Source: JABFRZ01 sp036376275 (lineage in GTDB: Bacteria; Planctomycetota; UBA1135; GCA-002686595). From it: a stretch of 64,000 nt of DNA. The notes under the pieces are model-generated. The model was not told where the DNA came from. It saw only the letters and a list, made by a program, of their open reading frames with translations, and ran no database searches. This document shows, piece after piece, positions 33,020-42,477 of this stretch. The stretch is taken from NCBI GenBank assembly GCA_036376275.1, contig DASVAP010000014.1:28253-92252 (forward strand), given 5' to 3'. Made by a program: the position numbers and the translations under genes. The first letter of the stretch is position 1, and each line of letters begins with the position of its first letter.

Positions 33020-34221
33020 GCCTGGCCCTGTTCGTGCTCGCTTTCGCTCCCGGCGAGCCGGTCGCACCGCGCGAGGGCGTGCTGCAGATCCAGGCGGCCG
33101 AGATCTGGACCGCCGGCGGCGAGCGCATCCAGGACGGCCTGCTGCGGATCGAGGACGGTCGCGTGCGCTCGGTCTCGACCGGGAAGCAATCCGACCCCGC
33201 GCTGCCGCTCGTGCGTCATCCGGGCGTCGTCACGGCCGGGCTGATCGGGCTGCGCTCGCAGGCGGGCGTGGGCGGCGAGCTGCAGGAGGACACGCGCTCG
33301 GTCCTGGCGGAGGCGCGCGCAGTGCACGCCTTCGATCCGGCGCATCCGGACGTGGCGCGCGCGCTGGCGGCGGGGATCACCGCGCTCGAGCTGGCCCCTG
33401 CGCCCGGCAACGTGGTCGGCGGGCTGGCCTGCGTGGTCAAGACGTCCGGCGGGCGCGTGCTCACCAGCGAGGCCTCGCTCGCGCTCTCGCTGACCAGCGC
33501 GGCCCTGGGGCGCTCGACCGGGCCGTCCTTCTTCGTGTTCGGCGCGGCCGAGGTGCCGGGCGAGGCCCAGGCGCAGCCGGACGGCGGGCCCGAGTGGAGC
33601 GAGCGCACGCCGCGCGGCAACCGCGAGCCCACCAGCTACGCCGGGGCCCTCGCGCTCCTGCGCCGGAGCTTCGCCGAGGGCCAGGGGCCGTTCGCGCGCG
33701 CGAAGCGCGGCGACCTCGCGGTCACGATCGAGGCCTGGGACCGTCACGAGGTCCTGCGGGCCGTCGAGCTGGCGCGCGAGCTGGGTCTCGCGGGCGCGGT
33801 GCGCGGTGCGCCGCTGGCCGGCGATCCGGCCGTGGTGCAGGCCCTGAAGGAGAGCAAGCTGGGCGTGATCGTCGGCCCGTACTCCGCGGGCCAGACGCGG
33901 GCCTCGCTGGAGAGCGTGAAGACCCTCGCCGCGGCCGGCGTCCCGGTGGCCTTCGCGCTCGGCGATCCCGCGCGCTCGCCCGAGGCGCTGCGCCTGTCCG
34001 CCGCGCGCGCGCTGCGCGCCGGCGCGCCGCCGGCGGCGGTCTGGAAGGCGCTCACCGAGGACGCCGCGAAGCTGGCCGGCGTGGGCGCCTCGCTCGGGAC
34101 CCTCGCGGCCGGACGCGAGGCCGATTTCGTCCTGTGGAGCGGCGATCCGCTCGATCTCCAGAGCCGCGTGGTCGCCGTCTACGTCGACGGCCAGCGCGCC
34201 TGGCCGGCCCCGGGTCACTAG
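33016..34221 (+). CDS. Exported amidohydrolase paralogue 2, metal motif lost
   Basis: A 401-aa member of the amidohydrolase run with a short signal (MSLALFVLAFAPG). Family framework: LLRIEDGRVRSV, HPGVVTAGLIGLRSQAG where the HxH motif should be, ALAAGITALELAPAPGNVVGG, and GTLAAGREADFVLWSGDPLD at the C-terminus. No metal-binding histidine is present at the first barrel strand, and the fifth-strand block reads VTIEAWDRHEV. It has no Lys-rich insert. GTG was chosen because it overlaps the previous stop. I read it as a non-catalytic or repurposed paralogue. Confidence 0.84.
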   Translation: MSLALFVLAFAPGEPVAPREGVLQIQAAEIWTAGGERIQDGLLRIEDGRVRSVSTGKQSDPALPLVRHPGVVTAGLIGLRSQAGVGGELQEDTRSVLAEARAVHAFDPAHPDVARALAAGITALELAPAPGNVVGGLACVVKTSGGRVLTSEASLALSLTSAALGRSTGPSFFVFGAAEVPGEAQAQPDGGPEWSERTPRGNREPTSYAGALALLRRSFAEGQGPFARAKRGDLAVTIEAWDRHEVLRAVELARELGLAGAVRGAPLAGDPAVVQALKESKLGVIVGPYSAGQTRASLESVKTLAAAGVPVAFALGDPARSPEALRLSAARALRAGAPPAAVWKALTEDAAKLAGVGASLGTLAAGREADFVLWSGDPLDLQSRVVAVYVDGQRAWPAPGH

Positions 34222-34226
34222 CTGCC

Positions 34227-35423
34227 ATGCTGCTCCTCATCGCTCCGCTCCTCGCCGCGCTCCCGCCGGGCGACGACGACTGGACCATCCAGGCCGCCAC
34301 GGTCCACACCGTCTCCGGCGCGCCGATCGAGAACGGCTTCGTGCGCGTGCAGGGCGGCAAGATCGCCGCCGTCGGCAAGGGCGGCGGAGGCGCCACGCTC
34401 GAGTGCGCGGCGGTGACGCCCGGCCTGATCGACCTCGCGCTCGGGATCGACACGGGGCCGCTCTCGGTCGAGCAGTCGAGCGAGACCGCCGCGCGCCTGA
34501 GCGCGAGCGACGGCCTCGACCTCTTCTCCTACCGCTGGGAGCGCGCGCTGCGCAGCGGCATCACGACCGCGCTGGCCCAGCCGGCCGACTACGACGTGAT
34601 CGGGGGTCTCGGGCTCGTGCTCAAGACCGGCGGAGCCCCGACGCTCGCCGCGCGCCTGGTGAAGCCCGAGGCCTGCCTGCGCGGCGCGATCGGGGCCCAG
34701 CCGAGCAACGGCAACGCGATCCCGCGCTTCCAGGAGCCGCAGACCTTCTACTTCCGCCGCCCGACGACGCGCATGGGCGTCGAGTGGGTCTTCCGCAAGG
34801 CCTTCCACGACACGCTGCAGGGTCAGGGCGAGGACGATCCGGCCACGGCCGCCGACCACGCCGTGCTGCGCCGCGTCCTGGCGGGCGAGCTGCCGCTCGT
34901 CGTGCAGGCCAAGGCGACGCAGGACGTGCGCACGGCGATCTACCTCAAGGAGGAGTTCGGCATCCCGCGCCTGGTCCTCGACCACGCGATCGAGGCCTGG
35001 CGCGAGCCGGAGCTGCTGAAGCGCTCGGGCGTGGCCGTCATCCTGCCGCCCTTCACGGCCGACGGCCGGCACGCGGACGGGTTCGTGAACGACAGCTACT
35101 TCCTGCCGCTCGATGCGGCCCGGAAGCTGCACGAGTGGGGCGTGCCCTTCGCGCTCTCGGCCCACGAGGGCGCCGGCGCCGGCGCGCGCCTGGCGGACCA
35201 GGCGGCGGCCGCGCAGCGTGGCGGGCTCCCGCTCGCGGCCGCGCTCGAGGCCGTGACCCTGACCCCGGCGCGCCTGCTGGGCGTCGAGGCGCGCGTCGGC
35301 TCGCTGGAGGCCGGCAAGGACGCCGACCTCGTGCTGTGGAACGGTCCGCCGCTCCAGCCGACCTCGCGCATCATCGGCGTGCTGCTCCAGGGCCGCCTCG
35401 TGCTCGATCCCCGCTCGAAGTGA
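34227..35423 (+). CDS. Exported amidohydrolase paralogue 3, metal motif lost
   Basis: 398 aa, starting 5 bp after the previous stop, with a short hydrophobic leader (MLLLIAPLLAALPPG). It has FVRVQGGKIAAVG, VTPGLIDLALGID in place of GFIDxHxH, ALRSGITTALAQPADYDVIGG, and GSLEAGKDADLVLWNGPP. Later positions keep some candidate ligands (LVLDHAIEAW and ALSAHEGAG), so a partial site may remain. Relative to genes 1 and 2 it has an extra segment around FYFRRPTTRMGVEWVFRKAF, also seen in degenerate form in gene 4, suggesting the paralogues derive from one another. Confidence 0.84.
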   Translation: MLLLIAPLLAALPPGDDDWTIQAATVHTVSGAPIENGFVRVQGGKIAAVGKGGGGATLECAAVTPGLIDLALGIDTGPLSVEQSSETAARLSASDGLDLFSYRWERALRSGITTALAQPADYDVIGGLGLVLKTGGAPTLAARLVKPEACLRGAIGAQPSNGNAIPRFQEPQTFYFRRPTTRMGVEWVFRKAFHDTLQGQGEDDPATAADHAVLRRVLAGELPLVVQAKATQDVRTAIYLKEEFGIPRLVLDHAIEAWREPELLKRSGVAVILPPFTADGRHADGFVNDSYFLPLDAARKLHEWGVPFALSAHEGAGAGARLADQAAAAQRGGLPLAAALEAVTLTPARLLGVEARVGSLEAGKDADLVLWNGPPLQPTSRIIGVLLQGRLVLDPRSK

Positions 35424-35442
35424 GGCCGCGCCTCTCCAACGG

Positions 35443-36939
35443 ATGAACATGAAACGACTGCTCGCACCCGCGCTCCTCCTGGCCGCCCTCCTGGCCGCGC
35501 CGCTCCCGGCCCAGCAGGGCGGCAGGCTCGTGATCGAGGCCGGCCGCATCGTGACCCAGGCCGGGCCCGACATCGAGAACGGCCGCATCGTGATCGACGG
35601 TGGCCGCATCACGGCCGTGGGCAAGGCCGAGGAGGTCGAGAAGCCCTGGGACGCGACCGTGATCGGCGGCAAGGCCTTCGTCGCCTTCCCCGGCTTCGTC
35701 GAGGCGCACACCTCGCAGGGCATGGATCGCGCCAACGAGAACATCGACGTCGCGCCGTTCCTCGACATCCGCGACTCGATCGACCCGGTGGCCTACTTCT
35801 TCGAGGACTGCCTGCGCCAGGGGATCACCACGATCAACGTGCAGCAGGGCGCCAACTGCGTCGTGGGCGGACGCGGCATGGTCGTGCGGCCGATCGGGAT
35901 GACGGTCGAGGAGATGGCGATGCGTCCGCTGTTCGGGCTGAAGCTCTCGACCCGTCCCAAGGGCGGCAAGTCGCGCGCGACGCAGATGCAGGCGCTGCGC
36001 TTCGCCTTCGAGGACCTGAGGCTGTACCTCGAGGGCCTGGTCGAGAAGGAGCGCGACGACGCCGGCTACGCCAAGCGCGAGGCGCTCTTCCAGGGCCGTG
36101 ACCTGGAGGCCGAGGCCGCCCAGGGCCGGGCGATGGGCGGCACCGCCTGGAAGGTCGACGGACTCGAGCTGGTGCCGCGCGGGGCCCTGGACGAGCGCTA
36201 CGCGCCGCTGCTCGAGCTGCTCGAGGGCCGCTACACCGCCTTCGTGCACTGCGGCGATCCGCTCGACGTCGTGCACGCGCTCGAGGTCGTGCGCGCCCAG
36301 GGGATCCTGGCCCGGACCGTGCTCGTGATCGAGCAGGACTGCTGGAAGGCCGCCGACCGCATCGCCGAGGCCGGCGTGCCGGTGATCCTCGAGGGCGCGC
36401 TGCTCGACGTGCAGCGCGACCCGATCACGGGCGAGGAGGTCGAGACCTTCGTGCCCAAGGTCCTGCAGGAGAAGGGCATCCGCTTCGCGCTCTCCTCCGA
36501 GGACCCCAACACGCGCGCGCCGGCCTACCAGGCGGCCCTGGCGATCGCGCACGGGATGGAGCGCACGGCCGCGCTCGACGCCGTGACCCGCGTGCCGGCC
36601 GAGATCCTGGGTCTGGGCGACGAGGTCGGCTCGCTCGAGCGCGGCAAGCTCGGCAACGTCCTGCTCTGCTCGGGCGACCCGCTCTCGGTCACCACCTGGG
36701 TCGAGCACGTCGTGATCGAGGGCCGGCTGGTCTACGAGCGCGCCAAGGACGTGCGCAACAAGCACCTGCTCGAGGGCGTGCAGCCGCTCGGCACGGCGCC
36801 GCCGACCTCGGCCGAGGCCGGCGAGGACCCCGAGCACGAGCACGAGAAGGCCGACGAGGACGCGGGCGCCGAGAAGGACGCCGGCGACGAGCAGAAGGGC
36901 AAGGACGAGGACAAGGAGAAGGAGGACGGCGGACGATGA
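35443..36939 (+). CDS. Exported amidohydrolase paralogue 4 with charged C-terminal tail
   Basis: 498 aa with a clear signal peptide (KRLLAPALLLAALLAAPLPAQ). Framework: IENGRIVIDGGRITAVG, FPGFVEAHTSQGMD (one His of the HxH pair left), CLRQGITTINVQQGANCVVGG, FVHCGDPLDVVHALE, ALSSEDPNTRAPAY and GSLERGKLGNVLLCSGDPL. Residues about 450-498 are an Asp/Glu/Lys/His-rich tail (EHEHEKADEDAGAEKDAG), highly acidic overall. Two start codons, 35443 and 35449, differ by two residues. The stop overlaps the next start as ATGA. Confidence 0.85.
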   Translation: MNMKRLLAPALLLAALLAAPLPAQQGGRLVIEAGRIVTQAGPDIENGRIVIDGGRITAVGKAEEVEKPWDATVIGGKAFVAFPGFVEAHTSQGMDRANENIDVAPFLDIRDSIDPVAYFFEDCLRQGITTINVQQGANCVVGGRGMVVRPIGMTVEEMAMRPLFGLKLSTRPKGGKSRATQMQALRFAFEDLRLYLEGLVEKERDDAGYAKREALFQGRDLEAEAAQGRAMGGTAWKVDGLELVPRGALDERYAPLLELLEGRYTAFVHCGDPLDVVHALEVVRAQGILARTVLVIEQDCWKAADRIAEAGVPVILEGALLDVQRDPITGEEVETFVPKVLQEKGIRFALSSEDPNTRAPAYQAALAIAHGMERTAALDAVTRVPAEILGLGDEVGSLERGKLGNVLLCSGDPLSVTTWVEHVVIEGRLVYERAKDVRNKHLLEGVQPLGTAPPTSAEAGEDPEHEHEKADEDAGAEKDAGDEQKGKDEDKEKEDGGR

Positions 36940-39893
36940 GCGCTCGCCTGCTCGGCCTCGCGCTCGTCGCCGCGCCGCTCGGCCTCCTCGCGCCGCGCGC
37001 CGGGGACGGCCCGCCCGCGCCGGCCGGCCGCGGCTTCGTCGCCGTGCGCGCCGGCACGATCCACCTGGTCGAGGACGGGCGCGTGCTCTCCGGGGCGACG
37101 ATCCTGGTGAAGGACGGCAAGATCCAGGCGGTCGGCGCCGACGTGGCGCTGCCGCCGGACGCGCTCGTCGTCGACTACGGACCCGATGCGGTGATCGTGC
37201 CGGGGCTGGTGGCGGCCTACAGCTCCTACGCCCTCGGGTTCCCGAGCGAGCGCACGGCCGATCCGACCCTCTCGGCCCTGGACGCCTTCGACACCTACCG
37301 CGTCAACGGCGACGCGCTCTCCGGCGGCGTCACCAGCGCCTACCTCACGCCGGCCGACAACCGCCTGATCGCCGGCACGGCCGCGGTCGTCAAGCTGGCC
37401 GGTCAGCGTGACGCGGCGCGCGTGCTCAGCGCGGAGGCCGCGCTGCACGGCGCGATCGACGCCAGCGCGCGTTCCACGCCGGGCTACTGGGACCCGCCCA
37501 TCCCGGTCATGGTCGACGTCGAGCTCGGCTACGCGCGCCCGCAGCTCCCGCGCACGACCATGGGCGCGATCGTGGCCCTGGGCGAGCTGCTCGACCTCGC
37601 CGGCGATCCGGACGACGCGCGCCTGGTGAGCGAGTACGGGCCCCGCACCGGCCTCGCCCTGGCCCGCGCGCTGGCAGCCAAGGTCCCGCTGCGCCTGGCG
37701 GCCTCGGACGCGGAGGAGATCCGCGCCCTGCTCGCCTTCGCGGCCGAGCGGCGCGTGCCGCTCGTGCTCGACCGCGCCGAGGGCGCCGGAGCCGTGGCGG
37801 ACGAGATCGCCGCGGCCGGCGTGCCCGTGGTCTACCGCCTGCCCTGGGTCCCGAACGCTCCGGCCGTCGACCGCGGCAAGGAGGAGGACGCGCGCTGGCC
37901 CACGCTCGACGTTCCGGCCCGGCTCGTGAAGGCCGGCGCGCGCGTGGCGATCACCGGCAGCTCCCCGCGCGACCTCTTGTTCGCGGCGCGCCTGGCCTCG
38001 CGCGGCGGGCTCGAGCCGGCCGCGGCCCTGCGCGCGATCACGCTGGCGCCGGCCGAGATCCTGGGCGTGGCCCAGCGCGTCGGCAGCCTGCGCGCCGGCA
38101 AGGACGCCGACCTGTGCGTCCTGAACGGCGACCCCCTGGCGTCCAGCACGAGCGTGCTGGCGACCTGGGTCGACGGCGAGGTGGCCTGGACGCCCGACCG
38201 GCACGCCCGCGAGGACGCGCGCGGCTCGCGCGCCACCGTGATCGAGGTCGAGGAGCTGCACGTCGGTGACGGTGAGGTGCTGCGCCCGGGGCAGCTCCTG
38301 ATCCAGGACGGGCGCATCCGCGAGGTCGGCGCGCGCGTCTCGCACCCGCGCGGCGCCACCGTCGTGCGCGGCAAGACCTGCATGCCGGGGATGATCGACG
38401 CCTTCGGCCACCTGGGCCTGGAGGGCTCGCGCAAGGTGCCGGGAACCGACTTCACCCTGGCCACGATCCTCGACCCGGGCGATGCGCTCGACCGCCGCGT
38501 CGCCCGGCAGGGCATCACGACCGTCGTGCTCACCCCGCGCTCGGCCAGCGACAGCGGGGCCCCGGTCGCGGCCTACAAGCCCGCGGCGCGCGAGCTCGAG
38601 CACCTGATGGTCGCCGACCCGGCCGCCCTGCGCCTGCGCTGGGACGACCCCGTGCGCCTGCGCTCCGGCCAGAACGTGCGCGGCCTGCTCGCCAAGGCCC
38701 GCGACTACCGCCAGAAGTGGCTCGAGTACGAGCAGGCCATGGCCAAGTGGGTCCCGCCGGCCGAGCCGGCCGCCGAGCCCGAGAAGAAGGAGGACGAGAA
38801 GGCCGCCGACGCGAAGGAAGGCCAGACCTCCGAGGCCAAGGAGGAGAAGAAGGAGGAGTCCGACAAGAAGGAGGACAAGAAGGACGAGAAGAAGGACTCC
38901 AGGTCGAAGAAGAAGAAGGGCGAGCCCGAGGAGCTCGAGCCCGATCCGATCACCGGCCTGTGGCAGGCCGACCTGCCCCAGCCGGAGCCGGCCGCGCCGG
39001 CCAAGCTCAAGCTGCGCGCGAAGCTCGCCAGGGCCGGCGAGAGCGCAGCGGTCGAGGGCAACCTGCGCTGCGACGCGCTCTCGGCCACGCTGATCGAGTT
39101 CGAGGGCTGGTTCGATCGCGAGGCGCGCACGCTGACGCTGAGCGGGGTCGGCAGCCGCGGCTGGGTCGAGCTCACGGGCGAGCTGAAGGAGGGCAAGCTC
39201 GCGGTCAAGGCGCGCGTCGACGGCAAGGAGCACGAGGCGACGCTCGAGCGCACCTCGAAGGAATACGTCGTCGCCGGACGCAGCGAGCGCGGCACAGAGA
39301 AGAGCGAGACCCCCAAGGAGCCCAAGGGCAAGCCCAGGGAACCCAAGCTCGACGGCAAGCTCGAGCCCCTGCGGCGCGCGATGGACGGCACGGCGGCCCT
39401 GGTGGTCGAGGTCGAGCGCGCGCGCGACATCCTCGATTGCGTGGCGGCCTGCAACGAGGCCGGCATCCGCCCGGTGCTGTACGGCGCGCGCGAGGCGCAC
39501 CTCGTGCTCGAGCAGATCGCCGGCAAGGTCGCGGGCGTCCTGCCCGCCTCCACGGTGGTCGTGGCCGAGGCCGAGCGCGGCACCGACTACCGTGTGCCCT
39601 ACGCCGAGCTGCAGAACGCCGGCATCCGCGTGGCCTTCCCGTCGGAGGCCGAGGAGGGCGCGATCGACCTGCCGCTGCGCGCGGCCTACGCGGTCGCGAA
39701 CGGCATGAGCCCGGAGGGCGCCCTGCGCGCGCTGACGGCCGACGCCGCGGCCATGCTGGCGATCGACGGACGGGTCGGGCGCCTGGCCCCCGGGCTCGAC
39801 GCCGACGTGCTGCTGCTGGACGGACCGCCGCTGGACCCCGCCACGAGCGTGCTGCGCGCGTGGGTGGCCGGCGAGGAAGTGGAGGCCCACTGA
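36936..39893 (+). CDS. Tandem two-domain amidohydrolase paralogue 5 (985 aa)
   Basis: Two amidohydrolase-like units in one exported chain: residues about 30-425 and 430-985. The first has IVPGLVAAYSSYALG and the second MPGMIDAFGHLGLEG at the position of GFIDxHxH, so neither keeps the full metal motif. Each unit ends with the family tail (GSLRAGKDADLCVLNGDPL and GRLAPGLDADVLLLDGPPLD). The second unit carries a Lys/Glu-rich insert at about 608-668, then a small beta-rich domain of about 100 residues beginning ITGLWQADLP, both inserted into the barrel. The beta domain is absent from the other paralogues. It overlaps both neighbours by a few bases. Confidence 0.85.
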   Translation: MSARLLGLALVAAPLGLLAPRAGDGPPAPAGRGFVAVRAGTIHLVEDGRVLSGATILVKDGKIQAVGADVALPPDALVVDYGPDAVIVPGLVAAYSSYALGFPSERTADPTLSALDAFDTYRVNGDALSGGVTSAYLTPADNRLIAGTAAVVKLAGQRDAARVLSAEAALHGAIDASARSTPGYWDPPIPVMVDVELGYARPQLPRTTMGAIVALGELLDLAGDPDDARLVSEYGPRTGLALARALAAKVPLRLAASDAEEIRALLAFAAERRVPLVLDRAEGAGAVADEIAAAGVPVVYRLPWVPNAPAVDRGKEEDARWPTLDVPARLVKAGARVAITGSSPRDLLFAARLASRGGLEPAAALRAITLAPAEILGVAQRVGSLRAGKDADLCVLNGDPLASSTSVLATWVDGEVAWTPDRHAREDARGSRATVIEVEELHVGDGEVLRPGQLLIQDGRIREVGARVSHPRGATVVRGKTCMPGMIDAFGHLGLEGSRKVPGTDFTLATILDPGDALDRRVARQGITTVVLTPRSASDSGAPVAAYKPAARELEHLMVADPAALRLRWDDPVRLRSGQNVRGLLAKARDYRQKWLEYEQAMAKWVPPAEPAAEPEKKEDEKAADAKEGQTSEAKEEKKEESDKKEDKKDEKKDSRSKKKKGEPEELEPDPITGLWQADLPQPEPAAPAKLKLRAKLARAGESAAVEGNLRCDALSATLIEFEGWFDREARTLTLSGVGSRGWVELTGELKEGKLAVKARVDGKEHEATLERTSKEYVVAGRSERGTEKSETPKEPKGKPREPKLDGKLEPLRRAMDGTAALVVEVERARDILDCVAACNEAGIRPVLYGAREAHLVLEQIAGKVAGVLPASTVVVAEAERGTDYRVPYAELQNAGIRVAFPSEAEEGAIDLPLRAAYAVANGMSPEGALRALTADAAAMLAIDGRVGRLAPGLDADVLLLDGPPLDPATSVLRAWVAGEEVEAH

Positions 39894-41173
39894 TGCTCTT
39901 CGCGCTCGTGCTCGCGCTGGCCGGCTCCGACCCGCCCGATCCCGGCGCTCCGGGCGGCTCCGGGCTGGCCCTGCTGGCCGCCAAGGTCCTGGCCGTGCCC
40001 TACCAGGGCCCGCAGGTGATCGATCGCGCCGTCGTGCTGATCAAGGACGGCAAGATCCAGGCGCTGGGCGAGCGCGAGACGCTCGCGATCCCGGCCGGCT
40101 ACGCGGTCGAGGACCTGGGCGAGGCCTGGCTGACGCCGGGCTTCATCGACCTGCACTGCCACGCGGCCGGGGCCAACCTCTTCGCGGGCGTGAACGACCT
40201 GAACGACATGGTCTACCTCACGAACCCCGGGCTGCGCGCCTCGTCGGCGGTCGAGCCGTGGGTGTGGGAGATGCGCCAGGCGATCGCCGGCGGCGTCACG
40301 ACCGTGCTCTACATCCCCGGTTCGGGCACGAACATCGGCGGCCAGGGCGTGCTCGTCAAGACGGCCTTCAACCACTACGAGGAGAACCTCGTGCGCGATC
40401 CGGGCTCGATGAAGCTCGCGCAGTGGGGCAACCCCGAGGGCTGGGGTCCGGGCATCGGCATGGCCTTCGAGAACTGGAACACGCGCACCGTGATCCAGCG
40501 CGGCGTGGCCTACGCCGAGCGCTGGCAGGCCCACGAGGAGAAGAAGGGCGCGAAGCCGCTGCGCAACATCGAGCTCGACGGCTTCCGCGACCTGGTGGCG
40601 GGCGAGATGGCCTTCTCGGTGCACACGCAGGTCTACCAGGTCGTCTTGATGACGATCACGATGCTGGCGGGCGAGTTCGGCCTGCCGGTCTTCACCGACC
40701 ACTCCGAGGTCGGCGGCTGGCTGGCCGCGCCGGAGGCCAAGAAGCACGGCGTCCCGGCCATCATCGGCCCACGCAACGTCGACCACGTCTACGCGCGCGG
40801 CTTCATCTCCTGGGCCCGCAACAAGCACGAGGGCACGCGCGGCCTGGCCGCCGGCTGGCAGTCGCTCGGCCAGGAGGACATCGGCTTCAACACCGACTCG
40901 CCCTTCGTGCCGGAGGAGGAGCTCTTCGTGCAGGCCACCATGGGCGTGCGCTACGGCCTGGACGACTCGAACCTCTCCTCGCTGCGCGGGCTGACGATCG
41001 TCCCCGCGCGCGCGGCCAGGATCGACGCCCAGGTCGGCTCGCTCGAGCCCGGCAAGGACGCGGACATCCTGGTGTGCGACGGCTACCCGGTCGACCCGCG
41101 CACGACCGTGCGGCTGGTCTTCGTCGACGGCCGCCGGGCCTACGACGCCGAGCGCGACGGGCGCCGCTGGTAG
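39893..41173 (+). CDS. Exported amidohydrolase paralogue 6, metal site intact
   Basis: 426 aa with a short leader (MLFALVLALAG). Unlike its neighbours it keeps GFIDLHCHAAG (HxH), then FSVHTQVYQ, FTDHSEVGGW and the eighth-strand Asp in FNTDSPFVPEEELF, which together make a complete metal site of the imidazolonepropionase/prolidase-like type. GVNDLNDMVYLTNPGLRAS and YIPGSGTNIGGQG are shared closely with gene 7, marking the two as recent duplicates. It probably hydrolyses a cyclic amide or peptide-like bond outside the cytoplasm; the substrate is unknown. TGATG overlap with gene 5. Confidence 0.88.
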   Translation: MLFALVLALAGSDPPDPGAPGGSGLALLAAKVLAVPYQGPQVIDRAVVLIKDGKIQALGERETLAIPAGYAVEDLGEAWLTPGFIDLHCHAAGANLFAGVNDLNDMVYLTNPGLRASSAVEPWVWEMRQAIAGGVTTVLYIPGSGTNIGGQGVLVKTAFNHYEENLVRDPGSMKLAQWGNPEGWGPGIGMAFENWNTRTVIQRGVAYAERWQAHEEKKGAKPLRNIELDGFRDLVAGEMAFSVHTQVYQVVLMTITMLAGEFGLPVFTDHSEVGGWLAAPEAKKHGVPAIIGPRNVDHVYARGFISWARNKHEGTRGLAAGWQSLGQEDIGFNTDSPFVPEEELFVQATMGVRYGLDDSNLSSLRGLTIVPARAARIDAQVGSLEPGKDADILVCDGYPVDPRTTVRLVFVDGRRAYDAERDGRRW

Positions 41174-41181
41174 GAACCGCC

Positions 41182-42477
41182 GTGCGCCCCGCGACCCACG
41201 CCGCCGTGCTCGTGCTGCTCGCCCTGGTGGGCGGCTGCCGCGCCACGGACGGCGCCGCGGCGGCGCGGCGCGAGGCCCTCGCGCCGCTCGCGCCGGGCGA
41301 GGCGGGGCTGGCGCTCGTGGTGGGCAAGCTCCTGACGCTCGACGCCGAGGAGCGCGTCTTCGACCCGGGTCTGGTGCTCGTGCGCGGCGAGAAGCTGGCC
41401 TACGCCGGCGCGCTGGTCGAGATCCCGGCCGGCTACGAGCGCCTCGATGCGCCGGACCTGTGGGCCTTCCCCGGCTTCGTCGACCTGCACACGCACATCC
41501 ACGGCGCCGGCTGGTCCGACCTGAACGACATGGTGCGCCCGCTCAACCCCGAGCTGCGCGCGCGCCCCGCGATCGATCCGTGGGAGGAGCGCCTGGCGTA
41601 CGCGCGCGCCGCCGGCGTGACGACGCTCTTCGGGATCCCCGGCAGCGGCACGAGCCTCTCGGGCTTCGGCACGCTGTACAAGCCCGAGCGCGACGCCGGC
41701 TACGAGGCGATGGTCCTGCGCGACCCGGGCGGCATGAAGATCGCCCAGAACTTCAACCCACAGCGCGGCGCCGGCGACCTGGGCGCCTCCTGGAGCGGCC
41801 TGGGCTGGAACCTCGAGTACCTGAACGATCGCGTGCACGCGGCCGCCACGCGGCAGGCTGAATCGGGCCAGGCCGCGGCGGGCCAGGCCACCCTTCCGGA
41901 CTGGGAGCTCGAGAACCTGGAGCGCGCCCACCGCGGCGAGCTGCCGGTCCTGATCCACGCCGCCAGCGCCGAGGGCATCGCCAACGCGATCCGCATGTGG
42001 AAGCTGCGCTACGGCATGCATGCGGTGGTCTCGCACGGCTGCTGGGACGCCTGGCGCGCGGCGCGCTTCGCGGCCGAGACCGGGACGCCCGTCAACGTCG
42101 GCCCGCGCACCGAGAACCTGCTGGCCATGCGGCGCGAGGACCGCTTCGTCGGCATCGCCGCCGAGTACGTGAAGGCCGGCGTGCCGCACGTCTCGCTCAA
42201 CACCGACTCGCCCGTCGTGCCGCAGGAGGAGCTCTTCCTGCAGGGCACGATGTCGGCGCGGCGCGGCGCCGACCCCTACCAGATGCTGCGCGCGCTGACG
42301 GCCAACCCGGCGCTCGCCTTCCAGATCGGGGAGCGCGTGGGCAGCCTCGAGCCCGGCAAGGATGCCGACCTCGTGCTGGCCAGCGGCGACCCGCTCGACC
42401 CGCGCACCCACATCGAGCTCGTCCTGATCGACGGGCGCGTCCAGTACTCCCGCCGTGACGACGGGCCCATGCTCTAG
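41182..42477 (+). CDS. Amidohydrolase lipoprotein, paralogue 7, metal site intact
   Basis: 431 aa with a lipobox LVGGC (Cys19), so it is lipid-anchored. The metal site is complete: GFVDLHTHIHG, LIHAASAEGIANAIR, VVSHGCWDAWRA and LNTDSPVVPQEELF. WSDLNDMVRPLNPELRARPA and GIPGSGTSLSGFG are shared with gene 6. The C-terminus has GSLEPGKDADLVLASGDPLD. GTG was chosen: it follows AGGA by 5 nt, 8 bp after the previous stop, and gives the lipoprotein signal. Its TAG stop contains the left TA of the 160-bp inverted-repeat element. Confidence 0.88.
   Translation: MRPATHAAVLVLLALVGGCRATDGAAAARREALAPLAPGEAGLALVVGKLLTLDAEERVFDPGLVLVRGEKLAYAGALVEIPAGYERLDAPDLWAFPGFVDLHTHIHGAGWSDLNDMVRPLNPELRARPAIDPWEERLAYARAAGVTTLFGIPGSGTSLSGFGTLYKPERDAGYEAMVLRDPGGMKIAQNFNPQRGAGDLGASWSGLGWNLEYLNDRVHAAATRQAESGQAAAGQATLPDWELENLERAHRGELPVLIHAASAEGIANAIRMWKLRYGMHAVVSHGCWDAWRAARFAAETGTPVNVGPRTENLLAMRREDRFVGIAAEYVKAGVPHVSLNTDSPVVPQEELFLQGTMSARRGADPYQMLRALTANPALAFQIGERVGSLEPGKDADLVLASGDPLDPRTHIELVLIDGRVQYSRRDDGPML

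Noticed and set aside
36732..39890. Very long open frame on the minus strand opposite the amidohydrolase genes
   Set aside because: The translation is low-complexity Arg/Ala/Gly/Asp-rich with no domain, while the plus strand encodes a clear amidohydrolase. Such shadow frames are expected at this GC content.
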